Positions 1 through 8,733 of a DNA stretch of 26,044 nucleotides are shown here, piece after piece. Under the pieces are notes generated by a model. The model searched no databases. It worked only from the letters and a program-made list of their open reading frames with translations, and was not told the DNA's origin. The translations under genes and the position numbers were made by a program. Position 1 is the stretch's first letter; each line of letters begins with the position of its first letter. The stretch covers positions 1 to 26,044 of the forward strand of contig JAKAVI010000309.1 of the NCBI GenBank assembly GCA_021817355.1, in the 5' to 3' direction. The stretch comes from Pseudomonadota bacterium (lineage in GTDB: Bacteria; Pseudomonadota; Alphaproteobacteria; Micropepsales; Micropepsaceae).

Positions 1-116
1 TCCACCAGAGGCTCGGAGCCTCCGGAAAGCTGCCGGGCCCGGAAGCCGGAATAAAGTACAAGATCAAAACGGTTGGGGACCTTGTCGACGCAATCTTCAA
101 CGGTAACACGAGCCAT
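1..116 (-). CDS. rpoZ: RNA polymerase omega subunit (partial, N-terminal part)
   Basis: The minus strand from 116 downward reads [20 protein letters not shown] and continues [13 protein letters not shown], the conserved N-terminus of the omega subunit, which helps beta-prime fold and assemble into RNA polymerase. The gene runs off the left edge, so only about 38 residues are visible. An AAGGG Shine-Dalgarno lies six bases before the ATG. It follows the DUF3574 lipoprotein gene on the same strand after about 110 bases, enough for its own promoter. In related bacteria relA/spoT commonly follows rpoZ, but that would lie outside the window. Confidence 0.93.
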   Translation of the reverse strand, partial: MARVTVEDCVDKVPNRFDLVLYSGFRARQLSGGSEPLV

Positions 117-228
117 AAAGAACCCTTCGAATTTACCAGAGCTGCGGCCAGCATGGCGCCGCCGGCAGAACAGACTTCTCCGGAAAGACCGCGGACCATA
201 GAAGAAGCGCTCCCGGGATGCAAGACGT

Positions 229-627
229 TCAAAAGCCGGCACAGCCCGCGTCAATCCACTCCAGAACACTGTGCTGGTGAAAACGTCGCTTGTAAGCCGA
301 ACGGACCTCGTCGAGCCGGGTGAGGTTGTCGCCCCGGCCAGGTAGCACGATGACCACCACCTTGCTGGGCTCAAAGCCTGCCCGCTCTGGTCCTTGCCAG
401 TAGCCCCGCGCCGACAAAATTGTAAAACCATTAGGAAATTGAGGGATTAAGGTCGTGTCGACAAACTGTCGCCACTGCCCGCGCGAAATTTTCCGGCCCT
501 GCGCCTGCGAACGGCCAAAAAATAGATAGGCGGTGTGGGCGCGGCCAAGAGATCCGGGGCAGGAGGTCTGCGACGGGGAAACGCAGCCCGCGAGGCACAG
601 CGCGATAATGAGCACAGCACTCCGCAT
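229..627 (-). CDS. DUF3574 domain lipoprotein
   Basis: A 132-residue protein with a short lipoprotein signal peptide: a hydrophobic stretch ending in LCLAGC, so Cys15 is the predicted lipidated residue. The mature part has the DUF3574 pattern: YLFFGRS near residues 34-40, then W-x2-F-V-D, a P-x-F-P-x-G segment, [14 protein letters not shown] and [13 protein letters not shown]. No biochemical role is established for the family that I know of. Its ATG overlaps the stop of the upstream membrane-protein gene by one base (TGATG), so the two are probably translated from one transcript. The protein should be anchored to a membrane facing the periplasm. Confidence 0.85.
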   Translation of the reverse strand: MRSAVLIIALCLAGCVSPSQTSCPGSLGRAHTAYLFFGRSQAQGRKISRGQWRQFVDTTLIPQFPNGFTILSARGYWQGPERAGFEPSKVVVIVLPGRGDNLTRLDEVRSAYKRRFHQHSVLEWIDAGCAGF

Positions 628-1142
628 CAGCCCAGACCAGCACGATGGGCGTCCAGCATGGGACGCACCCGCAGCATCAAGGTAATGGCGCGAGCCCAGA
701 TGAGACCTAAGGAGAACACGAGCCCCAGATCCGCCGACACCAGTGCCGTCCCCGCAAGATGGCCATGTGCCTGCGGTATCTCGAAGATGTTGTGCAGCAC
801 GGCGCGCAGCAGAAACAGGGCGATCAACAGCATCAGACCCAATGTTGTCGCCTTCGTGGTAACCCGACCACTGGCGGCATCAATACGGATATGAAGGTGA
901 CGAGCCCGTAACCATCCGGTCACAGCTCCTGCCAGAAGCGCGAGCGCAAAGCCGATGACGCGGAGCACCGACAGTTCAGGTGGACGATGGCGCAGTGTCG
1001 TATACAATGCGAGCGTGGTAACGCAGGGTATTACCCACATCGCCCGGGGGCGAAGACGCGACCCCTTGGAGCGGCGCTGCCACCATACAAGCACCGCCAA
1101 CATGAACAACGTTGGTAAATAGGGATCGAGCAGCTGCCACAT
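627..1142 (-). CDS. CcdC/DUF1453-like integral membrane protein
   Basis: A 171-residue hydrophobic protein with about five predicted membrane segments (roughly residues 8-22, 35-50, 60-80, 100-115 and 133-155). The repeated pattern of an RLRPRAMW-type basic loop, GAVTGWLRARHL and AHGHLAGTALVSADLGLVF resembles the CcdC/DUF1453 family of small membrane proteins, whose function is not settled. GAGGAA seven bases before the ATG supports the start. It heads a two-gene unit with the DUF3574 lipoprotein. Its start is only 32 bases from the start of a divergent gene, so the promoter region is very compact or lies inside that gene. Confidence 0.75.
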   Translation of the reverse strand: MWQLLDPYLPTLFMLAVLVWWQRRSKGSRLRPRAMWVIPCVTTLALYTTLRHRPPELSVLRVIGFALALLAGAVTGWLRARHLHIRIDAASGRVTTKATTLGLMLLIALFLLRAVLHNIFEIPQAHGHLAGTALVSADLGLVFSLGLIWARAITLMLRVRPMLDAHRAGLG

Positions 1143-1174
1143 ATTTCATTCCTCGCGTCGCAACGGGCCCATTC

Positions 1175-1816
1175 ATGAATTTCCGAATAAAATCATCGTT
1201 ATTTGGCGTATTCCTAACATGTTTCCTAGGTTCTTCGGCGATCGCTGCCGCACCTGCAGTACAACACTTCTCCCCCATGAATGGCGCCTACATGGCCACC
1301 GTTCCGAAAAACTGGACAATCCAGACTGACTACACCTTTAATGCTCTTGGGCCGGGTCATCCGCTTTCTGGCGTGCTCTTTTCCATACCCCAGTCCGAGG
1401 CCGCTGGCACTAATCTATCATCGCTGGGCACCGGTGTTGCGCTGATCACGCCCCCCCCTCACCAGCCGTGCAGTGCGCGCGACTATCTCGCTACGGCCCG
1501 CGACGGCATTGAGCTGAGCGAAGCGGGAACTTTGTGGACCATGGCACGCGCGACGGACGTTGGCGCAGGAACCAAATCCACTACTCAGATCTTTGCCCGG
1601 CGCATGGAGGGACGTTGCCTGCTTGTCCTTTATCTCGTCCATACAACCGATCTTGGCGCCTATCCGCCGGGCTCGGTTCAGCCCTACGATCACGTCGCCC
1701 TCATGCGTGCCTTCGATCTACTGCGTCACAGCCTGGTCCCTGCGCCCTTTGCCGACGCCGCCTCTAAAGGCGACAGGCGCATTGCACCCAGGAAGGTGCG
1801 GGCACATCGGCATTAG
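1175..1816 (+). CDS. Secreted protein of unknown function
   Basis: I do not recognise the family. A start at 1175 gives 213 residues beginning MNFRIKSSLFGVFLTCFLGS and continuing to AIAAAP, a good Sec signal peptide with likely cleavage after an AIAAA-type site near residue 26. An upstream in-frame start at 1112 would bury the signal peptide and overlap the divergent membrane-protein gene, so I prefer 1175, although no strong Shine-Dalgarno is visible. The mature part has MATVPKNWTIQ and later a segment RCLLVLYLVHTTD, reminiscent of small periplasmic PsbP/DUF1795-like folds, but this is only an impression. The stop overlaps the convergent folK stop (1813-1816). Confidence 0.7.
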   Translation: MNFRIKSSLFGVFLTCFLGSSAIAAAPAVQHFSPMNGAYMATVPKNWTIQTDYTFNALGPGHPLSGVLFSIPQSEAAGTNLSSLGTGVALITPPPHQPCSARDYLATARDGIELSEAGTLWTMARATDVGAGTKSTTQIFARRMEGRCLLVLYLVHTTDLGAYPPGSVQPYDHVALMRAFDLLRHSLVPAPFADAASKGDRRIAPRKVRAHRH

Positions 1817-2304
1817 CCAACCGGGCGAACCGCGTCACGATCATCACCAGGCAACGCAGCGATGAGATCACAAACGCTGCGGCCACTTTTGGGGTGGACC
1901 CAGCCGGGCGCGACATCCGCGAGAGGTATAAGGACAAATCCACGGTTTTCTATTCGCGGATGAGGCAATATAGGTGGGCCAGCATCTACCTGCCCGCCAT
2001 AATCAAGGAGATCAAGGTCCAGGCAACGTGGGGCATTGCGTTCACCTCTAACCCGTCCAAGTCGGCTTTCGATGTCATGCATGAGCCCCATCATGGCCGC
2101 AGGAGCCAGAGACGTTGCCACCATCGCCACCGCGTTCACATAAGGCGGATCAGACGGATCCGGCCAGGCCGGCGTCATAAAAAAGCGCGAAACAGAAATC
2201 ACTTTTGCGCCGTTATTGCTTAACAGACCCAGGCTGGTCCGCAGCGTCTGTTCCGGAGCCGCCGCAGCAAAAGGCAAATTGGCGCCTAGCGCGATAAGGA
2301 TCAC
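1813..2304 (-). CDS. folK: 2-amino-4-hydroxy-6-hydroxymethyldihydropteridine pyrophosphokinase (HPPK)
   Basis: A 163-residue cytosolic enzyme that transfers pyrophosphate from ATP to 6-hydroxymethyl-7,8-dihydropterin in folate synthesis. Family hallmarks are visible: LIALGANLP at the N-terminus, SRFFMTPAWPDPSDPPYVNA around residues 39-58, and the signature RGERNAPRCLDLDLLDYGG around residues 85-103 that carries the Mg-binding Asp pair, then LPHPRIENRGFVLIPLADVAP. Length is normal. The start codon is GTG at 2304; an AAGG motif lies about eight bases upstream. It is divergent from the NYN-domain gene and convergent with the secreted-protein gene. No other folate gene (folB, folP) is adjacent. 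Confidence 0.93.
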   Translation of the reverse strand: MILIALGANLPFAAAAPEQTLRTSLGLLSNNGAKVISVSRFFMTPAWPDPSDPPYVNAVAMVATSLAPAAMMGLMHDIESRLGRVRGERNAPRCLDLDLLDYGGQVDAGPPILPHPRIENRGFVLIPLADVAPGWVHPKSGRSVCDLIAALPGDDRDAVRPVG

Positions 2305-2398
2305 AGCACAACCTTTTATGGATCAGAAAAGGAAATAAGCCAACCGCAAGATGACATTTCTGAATTTGTTGTCTGTTTCATAGTCATTGGAGGATTTT

Positions 2399-2986
2399 AT
2401 GTTATTCTACCCGCAGGAAAAACTTGCTCTTTTTATCGACGGAGCCAATCTGTACGGCGCCGCAAAGGGATTGGGTTTTGATATAGACTACAGGCGCCTG
2501 CTCGAGTTGTTCGCGCACAAGGGCATCCTGGTCCGCGCCTTTTACTATACGGCGGTTGCGGATGACCAGGAATTCTCGCCACTGCGCCCACTCGTGGACT
2601 GGCTCGACTACAACGGCTTTACCGTCGTCACCAAGCCGCTCAAGGAATTCGTCGACAGCCAAGGCCGGCGGCGGGTCAAGGGCAACATGGACATCGAGCT
2701 GGCCATTGATGTGATGAATATGGCCGAAATTGTCGATCACATCGTGATCTTTTCGGGCGACGGCGATTTTCGCCGACTCGTTGAGGCCACGCAGCGCAAG
2801 GGCAAGCGCGTCAGTGTGGTGTCGACGACGCGAACACAGCCGCCGATGGTGGCGGATGAATTGCGTCGCCAGGCCGATAATTTCATCGAACTGGATGATC
2901 TCAAAGTCTCAATCATGCGCGAGGGTGGTTCGCGAGTGGGTGAACATCATCGCGAGGAGGAGATTCAGAGCAGCCCCACAGGCTGA
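2399..2986 (+). CDS. NYN domain protein (LabA/DUF88 family, PIN-like nuclease fold)
   Basis: A start at 2399 gives 195 residues; GGAGG five bases before this ATG favours it over an in-frame ATG four codons upstream. The NYN/PIN-like fold is shown by the acidic motifs LALFIDGANLYG (Asp14), KGNMDIELAIDVM (two acidic residues) and IFSGDGDFRRLVE, followed by GKRVSVVSTTRTQPPMVADELRRQAD-type sequence and FIELDDL at the end of the core. The acidic residues form the presumed metal site. Family members are thought to process or degrade RNA, but the substrate here is unknown. It is divergent from folK and lies 41 bases before the uracil-DNA glycosylase gene on the same strand. Confidence 0.9.
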   Translation: MLFYPQEKLALFIDGANLYGAAKGLGFDIDYRRLLELFAHKGILVRAFYYTAVADDQEFSPLRPLVDWLDYNGFTVVTKPLKEFVDSQGRRRVKGNMDIELAIDVMNMAEIVDHIVIFSGDGDFRRLVEATQRKGKRVSVVSTTRTQPPMVADELRRQADNFIELDDLKVSIMREGGSRVGEHHREEEIQSSPTG

Positions 2987-3027
2987 ACACAACTATACTG
3001 ACGCTTGCGAGTCGAAGCCAGTAACCC

Positions 3028-3681
3028 ATGCCGTCCGATTGTGAGCCAGTGTCAGATTGTTCCTTGTGCCCGCGTTTGGCCAGCTTCCGGCGGCAGAATG
3101 CGCGAGCCCTGCCGGATTATTTCAACGCGCCAGTTCCGACCTTCTACGCCAAGGGGGCGGTGCGGCTGCTGATCGTGGGGCTGGCTCCCGGCCTTCATGG
3201 TGCCAACCGCACCGGACGCCCCTTCACCGGTGATTATGCGGGGGACCTGCTCTATGCCACCTTGCTGCGCCACAAGCTGGCGCTTGGCCAATATGGCATG
3301 CGGACTGACGACGGGCTTGAGCTCAATCACTGCGCCATCACGAATGCAGTGCGCTGTGTGCCACCGCAGAACAAGCCGCTGCCGGCAGAAATCAATACCT
3401 GCCGCCGCTTTCTCGCCGCTCAGATCGCAGCCTTGCCGCAGCTGCGCGCGATCCTGGTCCTAGGCAAGATCGCTCATGACAGCGTCGTCAAGGCGCTCGA
3501 GCTGAAGCTGAAGGACTACCCGTTTCGTCACGGCGCATATTACCACGCCAGCCAGCTGACTGTGGTGTCGAGCTATCACTGCTCACGCTACAACACCAAC
3601 ACCGGCGTACTAACCCCTCAGATGTTCGACAACGCTGTCAGCACAGCCCGGCGTGCCGCCATGACGACGCGGTCGCGATAA
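3028..3681 (+). CDS. Type 5 (UdgB-like) Fe-S uracil-DNA glycosylase
   Basis: A 217-residue base-excision repair glycosylase. Four cysteines placed as in Fe-S UDGs are present: Cys11 and Cys14 (CSLC), Cys110 and Cys125. Motif 1 is GLAPGLHGANRTGRPFTGD at residues 51-69. It carries Ala in place of the catalytic Asp/Glu of other UDG families, as is typical of type 5. Motif 3 is HCSRYNTNTG at residues 184-193. Type 5 enzymes remove uracil and some deaminated purines from DNA. It follows the NYN gene by 41 bases and may share its transcript. The length is within the family range. Confidence 0.92.
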   Translation: MPSDCEPVSDCSLCPRLASFRRQNARALPDYFNAPVPTFYAKGAVRLLIVGLAPGLHGANRTGRPFTGDYAGDLLYATLLRHKLALGQYGMRTDDGLELNHCAITNAVRCVPPQNKPLPAEINTCRRFLAAQIAALPQLRAILVLGKIAHDSVVKALELKLKDYPFRHGAYYHASQLTVVSSYHCSRYNTNTGVLTPQMFDNAVSTARRAAMTTRSR

Positions 3682-3736
3682 GGCTCGCTGCAACATCGCC
3701 AAAGAGGCCAGCATGCCCCCAGTGCACGAACGCCCG

Positions 3737-4402
3737 TCAGCTGTAGCGCTCTTCCTTCCAGGGGTCGCCTTCATTGTGGTAGCCCCGTACTTCCCAAAAG
3801 CCCGGTCTATCCTGCGCCGAAAATTCGATGCGCGTCACCCATTTGGCGCTCTTCCAGAAATACCAGTCCGGAATGACAATACGAACCGGACCACCATGTT
3901 CACGGCTCAGCGGCACGCCCTCCCAGTGATGGGCTAGAAGTGCGTTATCAGCGGCAAATATTTCGAGCGCGACATTTGTGGTATAACCGTCATAAGACTG
4001 AAAGAGAACGTGACGGGCCTCAGGCTTGGGCTTTACGAGCTCGAGCAAGGTCTGTGTTGCAACTCCCTGCCAATGATTGTCATAGCGGCTCCAGGCAGTG
4101 ACACAATGAATGTCGCTGACCAGCTCGCGTTGTGGAAGTTGCAGGAATTGCTCGAGATTGAGGACCAGAGGCGCATCAACAAGCCCTCCCACCCGCAGCC
4201 GCCAGCGCTCAGGCGCGATGGCCGGCTGGGCCCCAAGATCAAGAACTGGCCAGTTGGTGACGAGCCGCTGCCCGGGGGGCAGCCGGTTGACACGCCCAAG
4301 GTCGGGCCGACCGGTCAGTAGCCTTCCCTCGTCTGCCCATTTCTCCTTGGCGCGGAGCAGCTTTTCGCGCGCGGCCGGCTCCGGAATATCATCCTCACTC
4401 AT
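3737..4402 (-). CDS. Soluble molybdopterin-dependent sulfite oxidase-fold oxidoreductase
   Basis: A 221-residue protein of the sulfite oxidase / YuiH-type molybdopterin domain family. Seen: GRPDLGRVNRLPPGQ near the N-terminus, WPVLDLG, WRLRVGGLVD, the catalytic-cysteine segment VSDIHCVTAWSRYDN (Cys100 as the molybdenum thiolate ligand), FQSYDGYTTNV, AHHWEGVPLSREHGGPVRIVIP and WKSAKWVTRIEF. There is no Tat or Sec signal peptide, unlike MsrP/YedY, so it is probably cytosolic. AAGGAGG a few bases before the ATG gives a strong start. No heme-b partner (MsrQ/YedZ) or molybdenum cofactor gene is adjacent. The substrate is unknown. Confidence 0.88.
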   Translation of the reverse strand: MSEDDIPEPAAREKLLRAKEKWADEGRLLTGRPDLGRVNRLPPGQRLVTNWPVLDLGAQPAIAPERWRLRVGGLVDAPLVLNLEQFLQLPQRELVSDIHCVTAWSRYDNHWQGVATQTLLELVKPKPEARHVLFQSYDGYTTNVALEIFAADNALLAHHWEGVPLSREHGGPVRIVIPDWYFWKSAKWVTRIEFSAQDRPGFWEVRGYHNEGDPWKEERYS

Positions 4403-4754
4403 CCGACCCTCCTTACACCCAGCGTTCCGGCGTGACAGCCATAATGGGCATCGACCTCTTTTCGTTCACAGGCCAGCTCAAACCTTGTGAGACCGTCCGC
4501 AGTTCTGGCGCGAGCTTGCCTCAAGCTGATCTCCTAAGCCGCGTTGCAGCCTATTGGAAGGGGAGCCTTGATCAAAGGCCTCAGGCGGCACGGAACTGGC
4601 CCAGGCTGCCCTCTCCGTCGCCTCACGGCACAGGCTCGGCCATTGGTGTCAGGCCCAGCCAGGGGTCTTTACCACCGGATTGCGCTGCCTGTGCTGCGCC
4701 TTGTTTGCCCAAAGCCCTTCAGACAAACCACGCGGCTCCTGAAGGCGCCTCGAG
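4403..4754. other. Intergenic region upstream of the molybdoprotein gene
   Basis: About 350 bases separate the smpB stop from the molybdoprotein start, both on the minus strand. The overlapping plus-strand frames here run into the smpB end out of frame and look like no known protein. One weak hairpin, CCTTCAG (4716-4722) with CTGAAGG (4739-4745), lies just past the smpB stop and could help end its transcript, but no U-tract follows. I see no tRNA or recognisable riboswitch. Confidence 0.5.
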
Positions 4755-5228
4755 CTACCCCCTGTCGCGCATCAGACGCGCCTTTTGCCGCGCCCAATCG
4801 CGCTGCTTCTCCGTCTCGCGCTTGTCGTGAAGCTTTTTGCCCTTGGCGATACCGAGTTCAAGCTTGGCAATGCCCCGGGGCGTAAAATACAGGCGCAGAG
4901 GTATGAGGGTCATGCCTTCGCGCTGGGTTGCCTGCGCGAGTCTCGCACTCTCCCGCTTATGCAGCAGCAATTTTCGTACCCGTTTGGGTTCGTGATTGAA
5001 GCGGTTGGCCTGCCCATATTCCGGAATGTTCGCATTGATGAGAAGGACGGCGCCATCCTTGGCCTGGGCATAGCTTTCGGCAATTGTCGCCTTGCCCGAA
5101 CGCAGGCTTTTGACCTCGGACCCCAGCAGGCTTATCCCGGCCTCCAACGTATCGCTGATGGCGTAGGAATAGCGCGCCTTTCGATTCTCGGCGACAACCT
5201 TACGTCCGTCATCCTTTTTTTTGGCCAT
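4755..5228 (-). CDS. smpB: SsrA-binding protein SmpB
   Basis: A 157-residue basic protein that binds tmRNA and brings it to stalled ribosomes for trans-translation. The sequence shows the SmpB order: [40 protein letters not shown] (oligonucleotide-binding barrel), [11 protein letters not shown], the [15 protein letters not shown] segment, [21 protein letters not shown] and the C-terminal [17 protein letters not shown] tail that acts in the decoding centre. ATG at 5228 overlaps the dapA stop (TGATG); a GTG one codon upstream is possible. No tmRNA gene (ssrA) is visible nearby. dapA-smpB order is common in alphaproteobacteria. Confidence 0.96.
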   Translation of the reverse strand: MAKKKDDGRKVVAENRKARYSYAISDTLEAGISLLGSEVKSLRSGKATIAESYAQAKDGAVLLINANIPEYGQANRFNHEPKRVRKLLLHKRESARLAQATQREGMTLIPLRLYFTPRGIAKLELGIAKGKKLHDKRETEKQRDWARQKARLMRDRG

Positions 5229-6118
5229 CACAGAAGCCCCGCACTCTCCATCGCCTGGCGCACTTTCGCCTGCCCGCCCTCGCTGAGCGAGACGATAGGA
5301 AGACGCACCTCGTCACTGCACAACCCGAGCAGGGAGGCGCCAAATTTTGCCGGTGCTGGACTGGGTTCGCAAAACATCGCGTCGTGCAGCGCGATCAGGC
5401 GGTCCTGCAGGGCGCGCGCTGCAGCAAAATCACCGCGCAAACAGGCCTCCTGAAACTGCGAGCACAATTGAGGCGCGACATTGGCGGTAACCGAGATACA
5501 TCCATGTCCCCCATGGGCCATATAGCCCAAAGTCGTCGCGTCCTCGCCGGAGATCAGCCGCCAGGAAAATCCGCAGGCCAGCCGCTCTCGGCTGGGGCGG
5601 GCCAGATTGCTCGTTGCATCCTTGACCCCAATGATATTGGCGATGCGCGCCAGGCGGGCCATGGTCTCCACTGAAATATCGACGATTGATCGTCCGGGTA
5701 TGTTGTAGAGCAGGATCGGAATGTCCACGGCATCGGCAATCGCAGCAAAATGCCGGTAAAGGCCCTCCTGCGAGGGCTTGTTGTAATAGGGTGCAACAGA
5801 TAGCACCGCATCGGCACCAACGGATTTGGCATGCAGGGTCAGCTCGATCGCCTCCGCGGTCGAGTTGGAACCGGCGCCAGCGATCACCGCCACCCGGCCA
5901 TTGGCTTCCTCGACACAGATCTCCACGACCTGCTTATGCTCCTCGAACGATAAGGTCGCCGACTCCCCGGTGGTCCCTGCTGGTACCAGCGCATGGCTGC
6001 CCTGGGCAATTTGCCAGGACACGAAGCGGCGGAGCGCCCCGTGATCGACGGCGCCTTTGGTCATCGGCGTGATAAGAGCCGGTATGGATCCCTTAATGCG
6101 TTCGCGCAGATCGCGCAT
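5228..6118 (-). CDS. dapA: 4-hydroxy-tetrahydrodipicolinate synthase
   Basis: A class I aldolase condensing pyruvate with aspartate semialdehyde, the first step of the diaminopimelate/lysine branch. With the start at 6118 it has 296 residues, the family norm. Seen: [10 protein letters not shown] at residues 10-19, the signature [17 protein letters not shown] around 45-61, [12 protein letters not shown], the catalytic Tyr138 in YNIPGRS and the Schiff-base Lys166 in GVKDATS. A GGA motif about eight bases ahead supports 6118; a start at 6130 is possible, and the open frame extends to 6205 without a credible leader. It lies upstream of and overlaps smpB, and is divergent from slt. Product feeds peptidoglycan synthesis. 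Confidence 0.95.
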   Translation of the reverse strand: MRDLRERIKGSIPALITPMTKGAVDHGALRRFVSWQIAQGSHALVPAGTTGESATLSFEEHKQVVEICVEEANGRVAVIAGAGSNSTAEAIELTLHAKSVGADAVLSVAPYYNKPSQEGLYRHFAAIADAVDIPILLYNIPGRSIVDISVETMARLARIANIIGVKDATSNLARPSRERLACGFSWRLISGEDATTLGYMAHGGHGCISVTANVAPQLCSQFQEACLRGDFAAARALQDRLIALHDAMFCEPSPAPAKFGASLLGLCSDEVRLPIVSLSEGGQAKVRQAMESAGLL

Positions 6119-6276
6119 TTGCTGTTCCATTGTTCGCTGCGGAAACCACAAAATAGGTTTCAAGAGGCGATCCGGCAAGCCATTGGTCCGGCTTGCTCTG
6201 GCCACGGCCAGCCGGCTGGTCTAGTATCGCGATGAGGGTGATGCGGCCCATCACCATTCTCAAACAGGTTCCGTGC

Positions 6277-8475
6277 ATGATTGCGTCCCGCGCCGCGTTT
6301 TTGGCAGCTGTCACTACGCTCGCCCTTTTTGCGCCCGCGCTGGCCAAGGCCATATCTCCACCGCCCTCCGCACGCGCTGTGGCCGACCCGGAGCACCTTT
6401 CCCCTTTTGAACTCGAGATTTACGGCCGGGCCTTTGATGCGGCCGACCACGGCGACTGGGCCGCGGCCAAGGGGCTTGCAGATCAGGGCCGCAACCGGTT
6501 GGCCCGCGAATTGGTGCTCTGGCGCTACGATCTCTCGCCACGTTCGCAGGCGAGCTTTGACGAGATCAATGCCTTTCTAAAGCGTAATCCCCACTGGCCC
6601 CTGCGCTCGGTCCTCTATCGCCGGGCCGAGCACGCCATGCCGGCAGACCTGCCGCCACAACGCGTCATCGCCTGGTTTGGCGACCGCAAGCCGCAGACAG
6701 GAATCGGTATGATCCGGCTGGGGGTGGCGCTGTTGGCGACGGGCGAGCGCGAGAAGGGCCGCCAGCTCATTCGAAAGGGCTGGATCGAAGGCGCGTTTAC
6801 CCCCGACGAGGAGCAGCAGGTCCTAAACCAATGCCGCTCCATCCTGACCCAAAGTGTGCAGCGTGCACGCCTCAATTTTCTCATCTGGCACAATGATGTG
6901 GCGGCCGCGCGCCGCCAGCTGTACCGCGTCGACCGCAAGGACCAGCGCATTGCCATCGTAAGACTGGCATTTCAGACGGCACCTGCATTCGCGGAGCAGC
7001 TCTATTATCGCCTGCCCTTTGCCTGGCGCGGTAATCCAGGGCTGGTACTCGGTCACGCACGCGTATTGCGCGCCCGCGGCAACAAGACCGCGGTCGCACA
7101 GGCGCTGCTGAGTTCAAGCTTGGGTGGTCTGGTCAAGATAGATCCCTCCGCCTGGTGGAGCAATTTGGCGCTCGCGGCCCGCGATTCCATGGAATTGCAC
7201 CGCTACCGCCTCGCCTACCGTCTGGCCGCCGAAGCCGGACTGAAGAAAGGCGACGCTTTCGCCCAATCACAATTTCTCGCAGGCTGGCTGGCCTTACGCT
7301 TTCTACATGATCCAAGCACAGCGCTGCGCCACTTCAAGCTTCTGGCCGACGGGGTGTCGATGCCCATCAGCGTGGCCCGCGCCTATTACTGGATGGGACG
7401 GGCCTATGAGGCGAAGGGGGAGCGCCTTGCGGCGGTGCGGGCCTATCACCTCGCTGCCGCGCATCCCGACACGTTTTATGGGCAGCTGGCTTTAGTGCGC
7501 CTGGATCCTAACACCGCGCTCGTCCTGCCGCACAGCCAAACCGATCCAGCCAAAATTGGCGCAAGCTATGAGCGGGAGAAAATGACCCGCGCTATTCATA
7601 TTCTCGCCCAGCTGCATGCCCGCCGTTTTGTGCGGATTTTTGCCGAGCATGATGTCAAGCTTCACCCCAATCCCTCCTTTGTCGCCCGATTGGCGAGCGA
7701 TCTTGTTCACCTCGGCTATCGCGATGCAGCCGTGCAGGCGGCACAATTTGCCAGTTATCGCGGCATTGAGCTGCCGTCCTTCAGCCATCCGGTCATTGCC
7801 CTACCCCGCTATCGCGGTCCGGGATCGGCGCCAGCGGATGCGCTGGTGCTGGCCCTCATCCGCCAGGAAACCGAATTCGATGCCACCGCTGTGTCGAGCG
7901 CCGGTGCGCGCGGACTGATGCAGGTCATGCCATCCTCGGCCCGGCAACTGGCAGCGCAGCTTGGCGTCCCGTTCCGTCCCGCGGAACTGACCGAAAATCA
8001 AACCTACAATCTGGAACTCGGCATGACCGAGCTTGCCCAGAACCTGCGCGCCTGGAAGGGGTCCTATGTCCTTGCCGCGGCCGGTTACAATGCCGGAGAC
8101 GGCAACGTGCGCCGCTGGATCAATTTTTTTGGCGACCCGCGCACCTCGGCGATAGATCCTATCGATTGGATCGAGATGATCCCGTTCGCCGAAACCCGCA
8201 ATTACGTCCAGCGGGTACTCGAAAGCACGGAAATCTATCGCGACCGGCTGACAGGCAAGAGCGAACCTTTGCAGATTTTGGCGGATCTCTATCGTCCTGG
8301 CGCGCCGCCCCCGCAAAGGCCTTTGCCGCCGCTCACCCAGGGCCTCGATGTTCCGGTGCCAATAGCGCGGCCCAAGGAGGCCGCAAATGTCAGGCAGGCT
8401 GAGACTGCCTCGGCCAGCACCGCGTCAATGATAACGCCAACCTCAAGGCCTAAGGGCGACGGATCAATGCAGTGA
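6277..8475 (+). CDS. slt: Soluble lytic murein transglycosylase
   Basis: About 732 residues. The start at 6277 gives a clean signal peptide (MIASRAAFLAAVTTLALFAP, then ALAKA) with AGG eight bases upstream; in-frame ATGs at 6232 and 6241 are alternatives with poor Shine-Dalgarno spacing. The long middle is the alpha-helical superhelical U-domain. The C-terminal SLT domain has catalytic Glu531 in LIRQETEFDA, then SSAGARGLMQVMP, LELGMTELAQNL, AAAGYNAGDGNVRRW and PFAETRNYVQRVLE. It cleaves the MurNAc-GlcNAc bond in periplasmic peptidoglycan, forming 1,6-anhydro ends. A proline-rich low-complexity tail follows the domain. The 3' end overlaps the convergent Sel1 gene by 12 bases. Confidence 0.94.
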   Translation: MIASRAAFLAAVTTLALFAPALAKAISPPPSARAVADPEHLSPFELEIYGRAFDAADHGDWAAAKGLADQGRNRLARELVLWRYDLSPRSQASFDEINAFLKRNPHWPLRSVLYRRAEHAMPADLPPQRVIAWFGDRKPQTGIGMIRLGVALLATGEREKGRQLIRKGWIEGAFTPDEEQQVLNQCRSILTQSVQRARLNFLIWHNDVAAARRQLYRVDRKDQRIAIVRLAFQTAPAFAEQLYYRLPFAWRGNPGLVLGHARVLRARGNKTAVAQALLSSSLGGLVKIDPSAWWSNLALAARDSMELHRYRLAYRLAAEAGLKKGDAFAQSQFLAGWLALRFLHDPSTALRHFKLLADGVSMPISVARAYYWMGRAYEAKGERLAAVRAYHLAAAHPDTFYGQLALVRLDPNTALVLPHSQTDPAKIGASYEREKMTRAIHILAQLHARRFVRIFAEHDVKLHPNPSFVARLASDLVHLGYRDAAVQAAQFASYRGIELPSFSHPVIALPRYRGPGSAPADALVLALIRQETEFDATAVSSAGARGLMQVMPSSARQLAAQLGVPFRPAELTENQTYNLELGMTELAQNLRAWKGSYVLAAAGYNAGDGNVRRWINFFGDPRTSAIDPIDWIEMIPFAETRNYVQRVLESTEIYRDRLTGKSEPLQILADLYRPGAPPPQRPLPPLTQGLDVPVPIARPKEAANVRQAETASASTASMITPTSRPKGDGSMQ

Positions 8476-8733
8476 CAGCCACTCCCGCGCCAGGCGCAGG
8501 GCTTCCGCTATCTGTCCGGAGCTCATTTCAGCCGCAAGCTGTGCCCGCCAATTTTTGGCCACATCGCTGCCCTTCATCGCTGCCAGATTAAACCACTTGT
8601 GGGCGGTGACAAAATCCACGCCCACCCCCTGCCCTGTCGAATACGCCAGGCCGAGATTGTAGAGCGCATCCGCGCGCCCCTTATTAGCATCGGCCTCAAA
8701 CTGTGCGAGCGTATCAAAATCGACGCACGACAT
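8464..8733 (-). CDS. Small Sel1-like repeat protein
   Basis: With start 8733 (AGGGG seven bases upstream) the product has 89 residues. It contains one clear Sel1-like repeat: ADALYNLGLAYSTGQGVGVD followed by FVTAHKWFNLAAMKGSDVAKNW, a helix pair normally used for protein-protein contacts. There is no signal peptide, so it is presumably cytosolic. Such single-repeat proteins are common in alphaproteobacteria, and the partner here is not known. Its last codons overlap the slt 3' end on the opposite strand, so the two transcripts are antisense at their tails. Confidence 0.82.
   Translation of the reverse strand: MSCVDFDTLAQFEADANKGRADALYNLGLAYSTGQGVGVDFVTAHKWFNLAAMKGSDVAKNWRAQLAAEMSSGQIAEALRLAREWLSLH

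Noticed and set aside
4432..4885. Plus-strand frames spanning the gap into smpB
   Set aside because: They overlap the smpB end on the other strand and contain Pro/Arg/Ser-rich sequence typical of random GC-rich frames.
6121..6205. Longer DapA N-terminus
   Set aside because: It adds residues not seen in the family and has no ribosome site; starts at 6118 or 6130 fit better.
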